NCBI GenBank assembly: GCA_964519595.1 | Contig: CAZFJN010000009.1 | Coordinates: 1-46,621 of the forward strand | Length of the DNA: 46,621 nucleotides | Source: JANRKF01 sp964519595 | GTDB lineage: Bacteria; Pseudomonadota; Alphaproteobacteria; Rickettsiales; SXRF01 | Reading direction: 5' to 3' | Shown here: piece by piece, positions 7,472-15,605 of the stretch | Position numbering within the stretch: position 1 is the first letter of the stretch | How the letters are laid out: each line of letters opens with the position of its first letter | Made by a program: the position numbers and the translations under genes | Notes under the pieces: model-generated | Seen by the model: only the letters and a program-made list of their open reading frames with translations | Database searches by the model: none | What the model was told of the DNA's origin: nothing

Positions 7472-8910
7472 CCTGCGCCTTTTTCCATCTGATCAGGCAA
7501 AGCATATGCCCATTTGGTAATATTCCCAGCGCCAAGACAAACCACCATATCGCCTTTTGCCGCTTGTGAAAGAACCAGTCCGGCAAGCTCTGCCTCGGCA
7601 TGAAGCCTCATTACATTTTTATGTCCGGCAGCGCGCAGACCAGCAACTAAAGAATCAGAGGAAACTCCCTCTATCGGCTCTTCTCCGGCAGAATAAACTT
7701 CCGCGACAATAACACAATCAGCATCATTAAAACAGCTGCAAAATTCGCCAAATAAATCATGCAGCCTGCTGTAGCGATGCGGCTGAACGACTGCAATCAC
7801 CTTTCCTCCTCCAGCCGATTGCGCGGCGCGCGCGGCTTTAAGCGTTGCCGATATTTCCACCGGATGATGACCATAATCATCAATAACTATGATTCCTGCG
7901 CCAATTCCGGTTTTAGTAAAACGACGTTTTACGCCCTCAAATTCCGCCAGAGCTGACTTTATTTTTTCAGCATTCATGCCCAGTTCCAAAGCAATCGCAA
8001 TTGTCGCCAGAGCATTCTTTATATTATGCTCACCATACATTGACAGAAAAATATCGCACAATAATTGATTGCCAGTCTGCACATCAAAGAGCTGCCCCTC
8101 GCCGGACGGCCTTATATTCAAAGCGCGCACGTCGGCTTGAGGATTTGTGCCATAAGTTATAATCCGGCGATCAAGAACTCTGGCCGCCAGCGCCTGAACC
8201 TCCTTATGATCAGTGCAAAGTACCGCAAAGCCGTAAAAGGGCAGATTAGTCAGAAAAGTGGCAAAAGCCGCCTTGGCCGCCTCAAAACTACCATAATGAT
8301 CAAGATGCTCAGGATCAATATTAGTTATTACGCCAATAGCGGCAGGAAGTCGCGTGAATGTGCCGTCTGATTCATCCGCCTCAACAACCATCCATTCGCC
8401 TTTGCCAAGATAAGCATTAGTTCCGCGCGCGTTTATAATGCCGCCATTAATCACAGTCGGCGTAAAACCGCCCGCTTCAAGCATTGCGGCAGTAAGCGCC
8501 GTGGTGGTTGTTTTTCCGTGTGTTCCGGCAACGGCAATTGCTGTTTTAAAACGCATCAGCTCGGCTAACATTTCTGCACGTTTTACTATCGGAATACGAT
8601 ATTCACGCGCCGCGTCCAGCTCAGGATTTCCGGCCTTTATCGCCGAGGAAATAACCACCACCGCAGCATTCTTCACATGCTCAGAAGCATGGCCAATAAA
8701 AATATTAATTCCTAAATCAGCAAGACGCTGCGTATTATAGCCGGCAGCTTCATCAGATCCCTGAACCTGATAACCAAGATTATGCAAAACCTCGGCAATG
8801 CCGCTCATGCCAATACCGCCAATGCCAATAAAATGCAAAATACCAACATTAAGAGGCAAAAAATTGCCAATAGAATTGCCAATTGGCAGAGTATTAAAAA
8901 CCTGTTTCAT
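7468..8910 (-). CDS. murC: UDP-N-acetylmuramate--L-alanine ligase MurC
   Basis: Cytoplasmic Mur ligase that adds L-Ala to UDP-MurNAc. The 480-residue protein has the N-terminal UDP-binding motif FIGIGGIGMSG (27-37), the ATP P-loop GTHGKTTTT (129-137), then EADESDGTF and NIDPEHLDHYG in the central domain and a typical C-terminal domain (VVQPHRYSR). ATG 8910 is used because similarity begins there; upstream in-frame starts reach far into the preceding gene and encode nothing family-like. The ribosome site is poor. It lies 91 bp behind the last gene of the polysaccharide array, with no terminator seen, so expression from that array is possible. murG is not adjacent. Confidence 0.97.
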   Translation of the reverse strand: MKQVFNTLPIGNSIGNFLPLNVGILHFIGIGGIGMSGIAEVLHNLGYQVQGSDEAAGYNTQRLADLGINIFIGHASEHVKNAAVVVISSAIKAGNPELDAAREYRIPIVKRAEMLAELMRFKTAIAVAGTHGKTTTTALTAAMLEAGGFTPTVINGGIINARGTNAYLGKGEWMVVEADESDGTFTRLPAAIGVITNIDPEHLDHYGSFEAAKAAFATFLTNLPFYGFAVLCTDHKEVQALAARVLDRRIITYGTNPQADVRALNIRPSGEGQLFDVQTGNQLLCDIFLSMYGEHNIKNALATIAIALELGMNAEKIKSALAEFEGVKRRFTKTGIGAGIIVIDDYGHHPVEISATLKAARAAQSAGGGKVIAVVQPHRYSRLHDLFGEFCSCFNDADCVIVAEVYSAGEEPIEGVSSDSLVAGLRAAGHKNVMRLHAEAELAGLVLSQAAKGDMVVCLGAGNITKWAYALPDQMEKGAG

Positions 8911-8919
8911 AATTATTTT

Positions 8920-8973
8920 GTAAAATATTACTGCTGTGAAAAATATTGCTGCCTTGAAAAATATTGCTGCTTG
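8920..8973. repeat. Three 18-bp tandem units before murC
   Basis: The unit GAAAAATATTGCTGCYTT occurs at 8938-8955 and 8956-8973, with a weaker copy at 8920-8937, filling most of the gap between the preceding glycosyltransferase gene and murC. No promoter stands out inside it. Confidence 0.7.
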
Positions 8974-9001
8974 TAGATTATTGTACATTATTTCCTGTAT
9001 A

Positions 9002-9988
9002 TTACTGCTGCCGAACAATTGCAAATCCTTCCAGCACCTTGGCAAGTGCTGCCAGTTCGGATTGTATATCACGCGTTCCCTTGCTAAACCGGCGAAGATG
9101 AAAGCCAAAAGGATTATCTTGCCACAAAAATTCTTCCCATTGCAGCGCATTTACATCCGGCAAGTCTTTTGCAGCAAACCCTTTTTCTGAAAAATAGCCT
9201 GATTTCTTTGGTATATAGCTGAAACGATCAGGCATAAATGTTTCCAGCCATCGTCCTGCTGCATATTGTAGATGTCCATGGTTTAAAATATATCGCGGCA
9301 TGATCGGCTGCAATAAACCTACCTTGTGTTTGAAATAATTATAATAACGGCGATAGATACGATATCCTGTATCACTAGCATTGCCGATATTCAGGCGATT
9401 TATCGTAAGCAAAGCTACAAAACGCAGCAGCGCACGTAATGAACGTTGCGTTGCTTTAAGCGAGGAAGTGGATAAAATAGGCTCTTTCAATTCAGGCGTG
9501 AAATCCAGCGTTGTAATGTCGATAGCGTGCGTATCAATAAACATGCAATGCACAGATGGAAAATAACGGTATTTATTGTACCATTGCGGATGCCATGGCG
9601 CGCCAAAAAATGCCCAGCCATGTTTAACCATTTCATGCGGAATATCTCTTAACCAGTCCGGAGCAACAATGTAAAAATCCGGATCAATAATCAACAAATA
9701 ACGCGTGGTAATTTTCTGACTACTTAGAAAGTGGTTGAGCGCGCCTGAATGCTGATAAGATGCTCGATAATTAGCTGGCAGAGTTGTATCTTGCGGCACA
9801 CCGTCAATTACAATCGCGTCCAGCGCACCACAAATGCCGTTGGCGCTCGGCGAGGTTTTACCATTATCTAAAACAAAAACTGGCGGTAACTGTCCGCCAT
9901 TCATGCGCTGCATCAAAGCAATATTCGCGCGAATATATGGCTCATCTCCCGGGCCAGCGACAGTAACAATAGTTATATCTTCAGACAT
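9002..9988 (-). CDS. Putative GT-A fold glycosyltransferase
   Basis: A 328-residue protein, probably a cytoplasmic glycosyltransferase of the GT-A fold. It starts with ITIVTVAGPGDEPYIRANI, has RYLLIIDPDFYIV with a DPD triplet in the position of the metal-binding DxD motif, and later FFGAPWHPQWYNKY and HCMFIDTHA, as in family 2-like enzymes that pick acceptor and metal in this order. No membrane segment is seen. It is the last gene of the minus-strand glycan array before murC and is 27 bp after the O-methyltransferase gene. Donor and acceptor sugars cannot be read from the sequence. The family assignment is less certain than for the GT2 gene at 14668-15591. Confidence 0.65.
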   Translation of the reverse strand: MSEDITIVTVAGPGDEPYIRANIALMQRMNGGQLPPVFVLDNGKTSPSANGICGALDAIVIDGVPQDTTLPANYRASYQHSGALNHFLSSQKITTRYLLIIDPDFYIVAPDWLRDIPHEMVKHGWAFFGAPWHPQWYNKYRYFPSVHCMFIDTHAIDITTLDFTPELKEPILSTSSLKATQRSLRALLRFVALLTINRLNIGNASDTGYRIYRRYYNYFKHKVGLLQPIMPRYILNHGHLQYAAGRWLETFMPDRFSYIPKKSGYFSEKGFAAKDLPDVNALQWEEFLWQDNPFGFHLRRFSKGTRDIQSELAALAKVLEGFAIVRQQ

Positions 9989-10015
9989 AAGAAGAAACTC
10001 AAACAGCGCAATGTT

Positions 10016-11104
10016 TTATGATTGTAAAGACAAACCTTGCAAAATCTCTTTGCGCCTGCCAACCAGATGACGATATTCTGTCGACGAAGGCTTGCCGAGA
10101 GCATGTTTGGTTTCCAGTAACTTCTTCACTATAATCCGCAGCAACTCTTTTGGATTACGTGGTAGTTCTGTGATCTTTTGTGTTGCACGTAGAACAGTAT
10201 ATGGCACGCGTAACATCTCAATCCTCTGGAGCGTATAACCATGTCCAAGAATATTATCAACGCTGGAAATCTGTGTATTATGCGGTGATTTTGCGCGATT
10301 ATGACTATATATGTTCATACATCCCTGCTTCCAGAACCACTGCATATAACCGTAAACCTGCGCGTCAGTCATTTCCTGAAACGATACCATATTAATTCCT
10401 AAATCAAGTTTTGGCAGCTCATAAGCTTGCGTGACAAAATGCGGCAGAAAAACAAAATCATAAGACGTAATATTCTGCAAGGCATTCGCTACGGTATCAT
10501 GTGAATAGATATATATCTTTGCCTCAGGAAAAAGCGTAGAAAGATACGTAGCTGAGAATATCAACGTAGGAGGAAGGTCAATAATCACATAAGTCATATT
10601 TGCTACAATTTTCTTTATCTGGTAAGCAAATCCTCCCCAGCCTGCGCCAATTTCCGCCACCACAGGCCGCGAAGGAGCTTGCTTCAACTCTGTTATCAGC
10701 CCGGCTTTATCCATCGCAATGAGTGATTCATAGAATTTCAGCGTATCCAGATTAACCAGCTCGCCGTCAATGTTATATCCAAAACCGCCAAGTTGCGGCG
10801 ATTCAGGAATCCATAATCCTGTTTTATCAATGTTTTTTAAGGCAGCAAGCTTATCAACAAACGGCTGTTTTTTGTGGTCATGATGATGACGATACACATA
10901 GCTGTGCAAACCGGTAATGTGATAGCAATGCTCGCGCAGTTTATTTATAAGTCGCGGCGAAGCTTCAAAAAGATAGTCAAATCCATCAAGCTCTTCCTGC
11001 CAGTAATCACTCGGCGCAAATATTCCGGCCATACCCTGCGCCATCATATTACACACAGCATCACGGCTACGACAGTAATTAAGGTACGCTAAAGAATTTT
11101 CCAT
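10016..11104 (-). CDS. Putative sugar O-methyltransferase
   Basis: A 362-residue class I SAM-dependent methyltransferase of the 'putative sugar O-methyltransferase' family found in polysaccharide loci. The SAM-binding loop is EIGAGWGGFAYQ (151-162). Family-typical blocks precede it (ELDGFDYLFEASP, REHCYHITG, GGFGY, VNLDTLKFYESLI) and follow it (IIDLPPTLIFSATYL, NMVSFQEMTDAQV). It probably methylates a hydroxyl on a glycan sugar. The same blocks occur in the C-terminal third of the 839-residue protein at 15606-18125, so the two domains are paralogues that may act on different positions or residues. The ATG start at 11104 lies 19 bp after the upstream reductase gene. Confidence 0.85.
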   Translation of the reverse strand: MENSLAYLNYCRSRDAVCNMMAQGMAGIFAPSDYWQEELDGFDYLFEASPRLINKLREHCYHITGLHSYVYRHHHDHKKQPFVDKLAALKNIDKTGLWIPESPQLGGFGYNIDGELVNLDTLKFYESLIAMDKAGLITELKQAPSRPVVAEIGAGWGGFAYQIKKIVANMTYVIIDLPPTLIFSATYLSTLFPEAKIYIYSHDTVANALQNITSYDFVFLPHFVTQAYELPKLDLGINMVSFQEMTDAQVYGYMQWFWKQGCMNIYSHNRAKSPHNTQISSVDNILGHGYTLQRIEMLRVPYTVLRATQKITELPRNPKELLRIIVKKLLETKHALGKPSSTEYRHLVGRRKEILQGLSLQS

Positions 11105-11123
11105 GACACTTTATCTTTTTAAA

Positions 11124-12026
11124 TTATGCACAATTTTTGAAGCATAATTCCTGCAATCCCTGCTCCAGAACATCGGCGGCGACAAATCCAACTTCCCGCT
11201 TTAATCTTTCTACATCGGCAACCAGAATCGGCGGTTCATTCACAGAAGATTGCAGTGCGCCATATCGTACCTCGCCCTTGCCGATAATTGCACGAATAGT
11301 TTCTACTACATGTGCAAGTTTCACAGCCTCGCCGCTGGCTATATTTAATGTTCCATCAACATTTGACTGAAGCAACTGTGCAAAGGCGCGTCCGCAATCA
11401 CGAGCTGACATCAGATCACGTATTTGCTGACAATGTGAAACTTGTGCAAGATTTCCAGCATTAAGTGCGCGAATCACAGACGGAACAAGCCGTCCTTGTG
11501 ATTCACCTTCACCATAAAGCAGAAAAATGCGCCCCCAGGCGAAGGAAACGCCAGCATCATGACAATAAGACTGCGCGATACGGCGCAACGCATCTTTCGC
11601 CGTGCCGTAAAGAAACAGCGAGCCAAGTGGTGTTTGTTCATTGCATATACCAGAGCCAAGTTTCTGCCAATCATACTCGGCGCAACTGCCAGATACAACC
11701 AACCGCCTACCGCCAGCCTCGGCGAATGCGCGAATCAGCTTCAGGCTGGCAGCTACCCAGAATAGATTTTCCGGTGAACGCCAGAATTTTCCATGTTCAG
11801 TTATCCAGGCTAGATGCAATAACGCATCAGGTTTTATTTCTTGCATTAGCTGGCAAATATCGCCAGTGAGAATATCGCATTGATGCCAGAATACATTCGC
11901 AGGAAGAATGTCCGGTTTTTCAGCTTGTCGTCCCAGCGCATGAACCTCCATGCCATCAGCAAGCAACTCAGCCACTGCATGACGGCCAATAAATCCATGT
12001 CCTCCGGTTAACAGAACCTTTTTCAT
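11124..12026 (-). CDS. NAD(P)-dependent sugar epimerase/reductase (extended SDR)
   Basis: A 300-residue extended short-chain dehydrogenase acting on a nucleotide-linked sugar. The nucleotide-binding motif TGGHGFIG is at 7-14. The catalytic Tyr140 and Lys144 are in LYGTAKDALR, with a serine in VSGSCAEYDW (112-121) completing the triad. Its ATG overlaps the stop of the RmlC-like gene by four bases (ATGA). With rfbF, rfbG, the C-methyltransferase and the 3,5-epimerase in the same operon, the likeliest job is the final C4 ketone reduction of a CDP-linked, C-methylated 6-deoxyhexose. The exact stereochemistry cannot be read. A UDP-sugar epimerase is a less likely alternative. Confidence 0.85.
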   Translation of the reverse strand: MKKVLLTGGHGFIGRHAVAELLADGMEVHALGRQAEKPDILPANVFWHQCDILTGDICQLMQEIKPDALLHLAWITEHGKFWRSPENLFWVAASLKLIRAFAEAGGRRLVVSGSCAEYDWQKLGSGICNEQTPLGSLFLYGTAKDALRRIAQSYCHDAGVSFAWGRIFLLYGEGESQGRLVPSVIRALNAGNLAQVSHCQQIRDLMSARDCGRAFAQLLQSNVDGTLNIASGEAVKLAHVVETIRAIIGKGEVRYGALQSSVNEPPILVADVERLKREVGFVAADVLEQGLQELCFKNCA

Positions 12027-12553
12027 GAAACAAAATCCGGATAGTTGCCGTCGCGGTCGGAAATGACTTTAGGCTGTGCAGGCCAAGCAATAGAGAAGGC
12101 CGGATCATTCCAGCGCACACCACAGGCAGCAGAAGAAACATAATTTCCGCACATCAGATAAAGTAATTCTGATCCAGCTGTTAAGGTAATAAAGCCATGC
12201 GCGATACCAGGAGCGATGTACAGACTATCGCGGTTCTCATCGTCAAGCCTTATTCCGTACCATTGTTTGAATGTTGAAGATTGCGGCCGCAGATCAACTG
12301 CCACATCATAGATTGCGCCTTTCATACAGCGTACTATTTTTGATTCCGGCGCAGCTTGCGATTGATAGTGCATACCGCGCAATGTGCCAGCCTCTGTATT
12401 ATAGGAAATGTTTATTTGCGTAAGATTTTCGTTAATCCCGTGCGCTGAAAATTCCTCTTTGCAATAGCTACGTGCGAAAAATCCTCGTGCATCTTCATGT
12501 TTATCAAGGCTGATTCGTAAAACCCCGTCAATGGTTGTAGCATGGAATTTCAT
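12023..12553 (-). CDS. rfbC: RmlC-like sugar 3,5-epimerase (cupin)
   Basis: A 176-residue cupin of the dTDP-4-dehydrorhamnose 3,5-epimerase family. The catalytic base His62 lies in LRGMHYQ (58-64). Other RmlC marks are GAIYDVAVDLRPQS, YIAPGIAHGF and a tyrosine (Tyr138) at the place of the catalytic acid, then GVRWNDPAF. Because no rmlA, rmlB or rmlD is present, and the locus instead carries CDP-glucose genes and a C-methyltransferase, it more likely epimerises a CDP-4-keto-6-deoxyhexose at C5 or C3. The gene is 7 bp downstream of the C-methyltransferase gene and overlaps the reductase gene. Confidence 0.92.
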   Translation of the reverse strand: MKFHATTIDGVLRISLDKHEDARGFFARSYCKEEFSAHGINENLTQINISYNTEAGTLRGMHYQSQAAPESKIVRCMKGAIYDVAVDLRPQSSTFKQWYGIRLDDENRDSLYIAPGIAHGFITLTAGSELLYLMCGNYVSSAACGVRWNDPAFSIAWPAQPKVISDRDGNYPDFVS

Positions 12554-12560
12554 ATTAATT

Positions 12561-13838
12561 TCATATTATCTGCGCCGAGGGTTGTGGCGTAACAAAACGC
12601 CCTCCCCATTCCTTTATATAAGCATGTTCGGCAGTGATCTCACGCGTTAAGTTCCATGGCAAAATCAACACATAATCAGGTTTATTCTCACGCATATGTT
12701 CAGGCGCGACAATAGGAATATGCGAACCGGGCAGTAAATGCCCCTGTTTATGCGGATTTTTATCAACAGTATAAACAAGGTCATCTGTTGTAAGGCTGCA
12801 ATAGTTCAGCAAGGTATTGCCTTTTGCCGCCGCGCCATAGGCCACCACCGTTTTTCCTTCAGTTTTTGCGTTGGCAAGAAATGCTCGCAGACTTTCACGC
12901 ACCTGCCGAACCTTCTCATCGAAGGCCGTATAAGTTGCTTCATTCATAAGTCCGGCATCATGCTCCATCTGCAATATACGCTGCACTTCAGGGCTTATAT
13001 CGCGCGGAGTTCCATCGTTTAAATGTGCATATACGCGCAAAGATCCACCATGTGAAGATAATTCTTCAACATCAAATACCACAAGACCATGCGCTTTGAA
13101 CATGCGCTGTACAACTGCAAGACAGAGATAGGAAAAATGCTCATGATAGATAGTGTCAAATTGGCCATGCATAAGCAGCTGCAGTAGATGATGAAATTCC
13201 ACCGTCAATACTCCGTAAGGCTTAAGCAGCAGACGAATGCCTCCGATAAAATCATTCAGATCAGGCACATGCGCCAAAACATTGTTAGCAGCAATCAGGT
13301 CGGCTTTAAATCCTTGCTCGACAAGTTCCTTGGCGCTTTCAATTCCCATAAAGCGATTGACGGTGCGAATGCCTTTTGCATTGGCATGTTCGGCAATGTT
13401 GGTTGCTGGTTCTATACCAAGAACAGGAATAGATTCTGCCACAAAATGCTGCAGTAGATAGCCATCATTGCTGGCAACCTCAATAACCAGCGAATCACGG
13501 CTTATCACAAAACGCTCAATCATACGCACGGCATAGCGGCGCGCATGTTCAACCCAGCTGGATGAGAATGATGAAAAATACGCATAGTGCGAGAAAATTT
13601 CCGTTGGCGCGACGATACGATCCACCTGACAGAGATGGCATTTTGCACATACGCGGGCAACCAGCGGATAGGCTTTTTCCCGCGCAATATCCTGTGATCC
13701 GCGTAGGTAGTTGTTAGCAAGCGGATGATTGCCAAGATTAGTCATTAACCATGATTCGCTGCTTGCACAGAAATTGCAGCTAAACGGCAATAATTCTTCT
13801 TCGTATGTGGTGTCTATTTCTTTTATATTAGGCAACAT
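12561..13838 (-). CDS. Nucleotide-sugar C-methyltransferase
   Basis: SAM-dependent methyltransferase predicted to add a branching methyl to C3 of a 4-keto-6-deoxy nucleotide sugar. From ATG 13838 it has 425 residues in the three-part layout of the family (TylC3/NovU/TcaB9 type). First is an N-terminal zinc site (cysteines 21, 24, 64, 67, 70), then a Rossmann domain with EVASNDGYLLQ (120-130), then a C-terminal domain. The signature YHEHFSYL (231-238) contains the Tyr, Glu and His that form the active site in characterised C-methyltransferases. A TTG at 13850 is an alternative start. It overlaps the 3' end of rfbF by 11 bp. Confidence 0.92.
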   Translation of the reverse strand: MLPNIKEIDTTYEEELLPFSCNFCASSESWLMTNLGNHPLANNYLRGSQDIAREKAYPLVARVCAKCHLCQVDRIVAPTEIFSHYAYFSSFSSSWVEHARRYAVRMIERFVISRDSLVIEVASNDGYLLQHFVAESIPVLGIEPATNIAEHANAKGIRTVNRFMGIESAKELVEQGFKADLIAANNVLAHVPDLNDFIGGIRLLLKPYGVLTVEFHHLLQLLMHGQFDTIYHEHFSYLCLAVVQRMFKAHGLVVFDVEELSSHGGSLRVYAHLNDGTPRDISPEVQRILQMEHDAGLMNEATYTAFDEKVRQVRESLRAFLANAKTEGKTVVAYGAAAKGNTLLNYCSLTTDDLVYTVDKNPHKQGHLLPGSHIPIVAPEHMRENKPDYVLILPWNLTREITAEHAYIKEWGGRFVTPQPSAQII

Positions 13839-14649
13839 GTTTGTTCTCAATATCCCCGCATGATTTCTTTTCGTCCCAAATGCGCCATTTGGCCTCTTTC
13901 GATTCCCACAACGCGTTTAGCGTATTGGCATCTTTTAGCGTATCCATGCATGACCAGAATCCCTCATGCTCAAAGGCCATTAGCTCTTTGCGCGCTACCA
14001 GCGTCTCTAGTGGCTCATTTTCCCATACCGTTTCATCGCCATCGATAAGTTCAATCACTTTGCGGTTAAGCACGAAATAACCACCATTAATAAAACCACC
14101 ATCGCCGCGTGGTTTCTCGACAAACCGTTGTACTTGTGCGCCGTCCATTTCAATAGCGCCGAAACGTCCGGAAGGACGAACTGCCAGAATTGTAGCGAGT
14201 TTGCCATGCGCGTGGTGAAATTTAATTTCATCTTGAATATTCACGTTGCACACGCCGTCACCATAGGTAAGGAGAAATGTGTCATCTTTACCAGGCTCCA
14301 GATAAGGGGCAACGCGCTTGAGGCGACCACCGGTCATAGTATGTTCACCGGTTTCTACCAGCGTAATGTTCCAGTCTTCACAAGCATTATTAAAAAACTT
14401 TACCTTGTTGTTTTTAAGATCCAGCGACATATCAGAGTTATGCATGAAATAATGGTAGAAATATTCCTTTATAACGTAACCTTTGTAGCCAAGGCAAATG
14501 ATGAAGTCATTTATTCCGTATGCGGAATAAAATTTCATAATGTGCCACAAAATCGGGCGTCCACCTACCATCACCATTGGTTTAGGAATGCGTGCGCTTT
14601 CTTCCATGATGCGGGTGCCAAGCCCCCCTGCAAATATAACGGCTTTCAC
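13828..14649 (-). CDS. rfbF: Glucose-1-phosphate cytidylyltransferase RfbF
   Basis: Makes CDP-glucose from CTP and glucose-1-phosphate, the entry step to CDP-deoxysugars. The 273 residues have the nucleotidyltransferase start MKAVIFAGGLGTR, KPMVMVGGRPILWHIMK, TYGDGVCNVNI (metal site) and EKPRGDGGFINGGYF, closely matching RfbF rather than the RmlA glucose thymidylyltransferases. The start is GTG, supported by GGAG at 14658-14661 eight bases upstream. Its usual partner rfbG lies six genes upstream in the same operon (20429-21490) rather than next to it. Confidence 0.96.
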   Translation of the reverse strand: MKAVIFAGGLGTRIMEESARIPKPMVMVGGRPILWHIMKFYSAYGINDFIICLGYKGYVIKEYFYHYFMHNSDMSLDLKNNKVKFFNNACEDWNITLVETGEHTMTGGRLKRVAPYLEPGKDDTFLLTYGDGVCNVNIQDEIKFHHAHGKLATILAVRPSGRFGAIEMDGAQVQRFVEKPRGDGGFINGGYFVLNRKVIELIDGDETVWENEPLETLVARKELMAFEHEGFWSCMDTLKDANTLNALWESKEAKWRIWDEKKSCGDIENKHVA

Positions 14650-14667
14650 TGCTGGTTCTCCGTAGTA

Positions 14668-15591
14668 CTAGGATGTTTCTTTACGCAGCCAATTGCGAAC
14701 TTGATCATAACAATAGCGAAGTTCATGTGTTATGTTTTTCCTACCACGCGCATGATAGCTTTGGCAAGCATAATAAGTTAGCATAATCCTTGCTGGTCCT
14801 TGAGAAATAGCTGCTTTGATGCCGTCTTTCAGCAAACATAGCATGTGATAATAAACAGGCAGAAGATGCAGTCGTGGCGGGCTCTTTCCAGGTTGATAGA
14901 TAACACGATACTGCCGCCGCAGAACATTTTGGTAAACGTTTGGATCAGAGTGAGGAATATGCTCATATAAACGATACCACAATGGTTGATTGACAGAGAC
15001 GAAATCTCCCTGAAATGCCATGCGTGCCAGAAAAAGACTGTCCCAGCGTATAACAATTTCTATTGGACATTTTCGCATTGCCTCGGTGCGAAACAATCCA
15101 TAAATCAACGTGCCAGCACCAGACATTTTACACAGATATTTTACTCGCTCCTTTGTGGTCATTTCGCGTGTATCAAGGGAAAGCTGGATGCTATTAAATA
15201 TTAAAGAATCCGGAAGCAAGCAAAGGCTGAAAGGATATGCAAGGACAATTCTTTCGTCAGAAGAAATAACATCCAGCAAATCTGCCAACCAGTTAGGCTG
15301 GTAATAGTCATGCGCGCCTACCCAGGCAAAAAACTCGCCGCGAGCTTCTGCAAAGAGACGTTGAAAGTTCCATACCGCACCGCCATTATGTTCAGCAGGA
15401 AGGATACGAATACGGCTATCCATTTTCGCCAGGCGCTGCATAATAGCCATGGTGTTATCGGTTGAGCAATTATCGCCGAGCAGCAGCTCAAAATCAGTAT
15501 ATGTCTGGCCTAAAATCGTCAGCACAGTATGTTCAAGGCGCTTTTCTTCATTATAAGCAGGAAGAGCAAGCGTTACGGAAGGAGAGCGCAT
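14668..15591 (-). CDS. Family 2 glycosyltransferase
   Basis: A 307-residue inverting GT2 glycosyltransferase expected to act at the cytoplasmic face during chain assembly. It has SVTLALPAYNEEKRLEHTVLTI at the N-terminus, DNCSTDNT for UDP or CDP binding, RGEFFAWVGAHDYY carrying the acidic metal-binding pair, and a C-terminal region without obvious membrane helices. ATG 15591 follows a G-rich ribosome site (GGGGGTGG). It sits between the large fusion gene and rfbF with short gaps, so it is part of the same transcript. Sugar specificity is unknown. Confidence 0.92.
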   Translation of the reverse strand: MRSPSVTLALPAYNEEKRLEHTVLTILGQTYTDFELLLGDNCSTDNTMAIMQRLAKMDSRIRILPAEHNGGAVWNFQRLFAEARGEFFAWVGAHDYYQPNWLADLLDVISSDERIVLAYPFSLCLLPDSLIFNSIQLSLDTREMTTKERVKYLCKMSGAGTLIYGLFRTEAMRKCPIEIVIRWDSLFLARMAFQGDFVSVNQPLWYRLYEHIPHSDPNVYQNVLRRQYRVIYQPGKSPPRLHLLPVYYHMLCLLKDGIKAAISQGPARIMLTYYACQSYHARGRKNITHELRYCYDQVRNWLRKETS

Positions 15592-15605
15592 TCAATGACC
15601 ACCCC

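Noticed and set aside
11465..11869. 134-codon plus-strand frame
   Set aside because: Antisense to the sugar reductase gene, no recognisable features.
12023..12553. dTDP-rhamnose pathway
   Set aside because: The RmlC-like gene has no rmlA, rmlB or rmlD partners; the neighbours make CDP-sugars instead.
14128..14781. 217-codon open frame on the plus strand
   Set aside because: Entirely antisense to rfbF and the GT2 gene, both with clear motifs; its own translation resembles no family.
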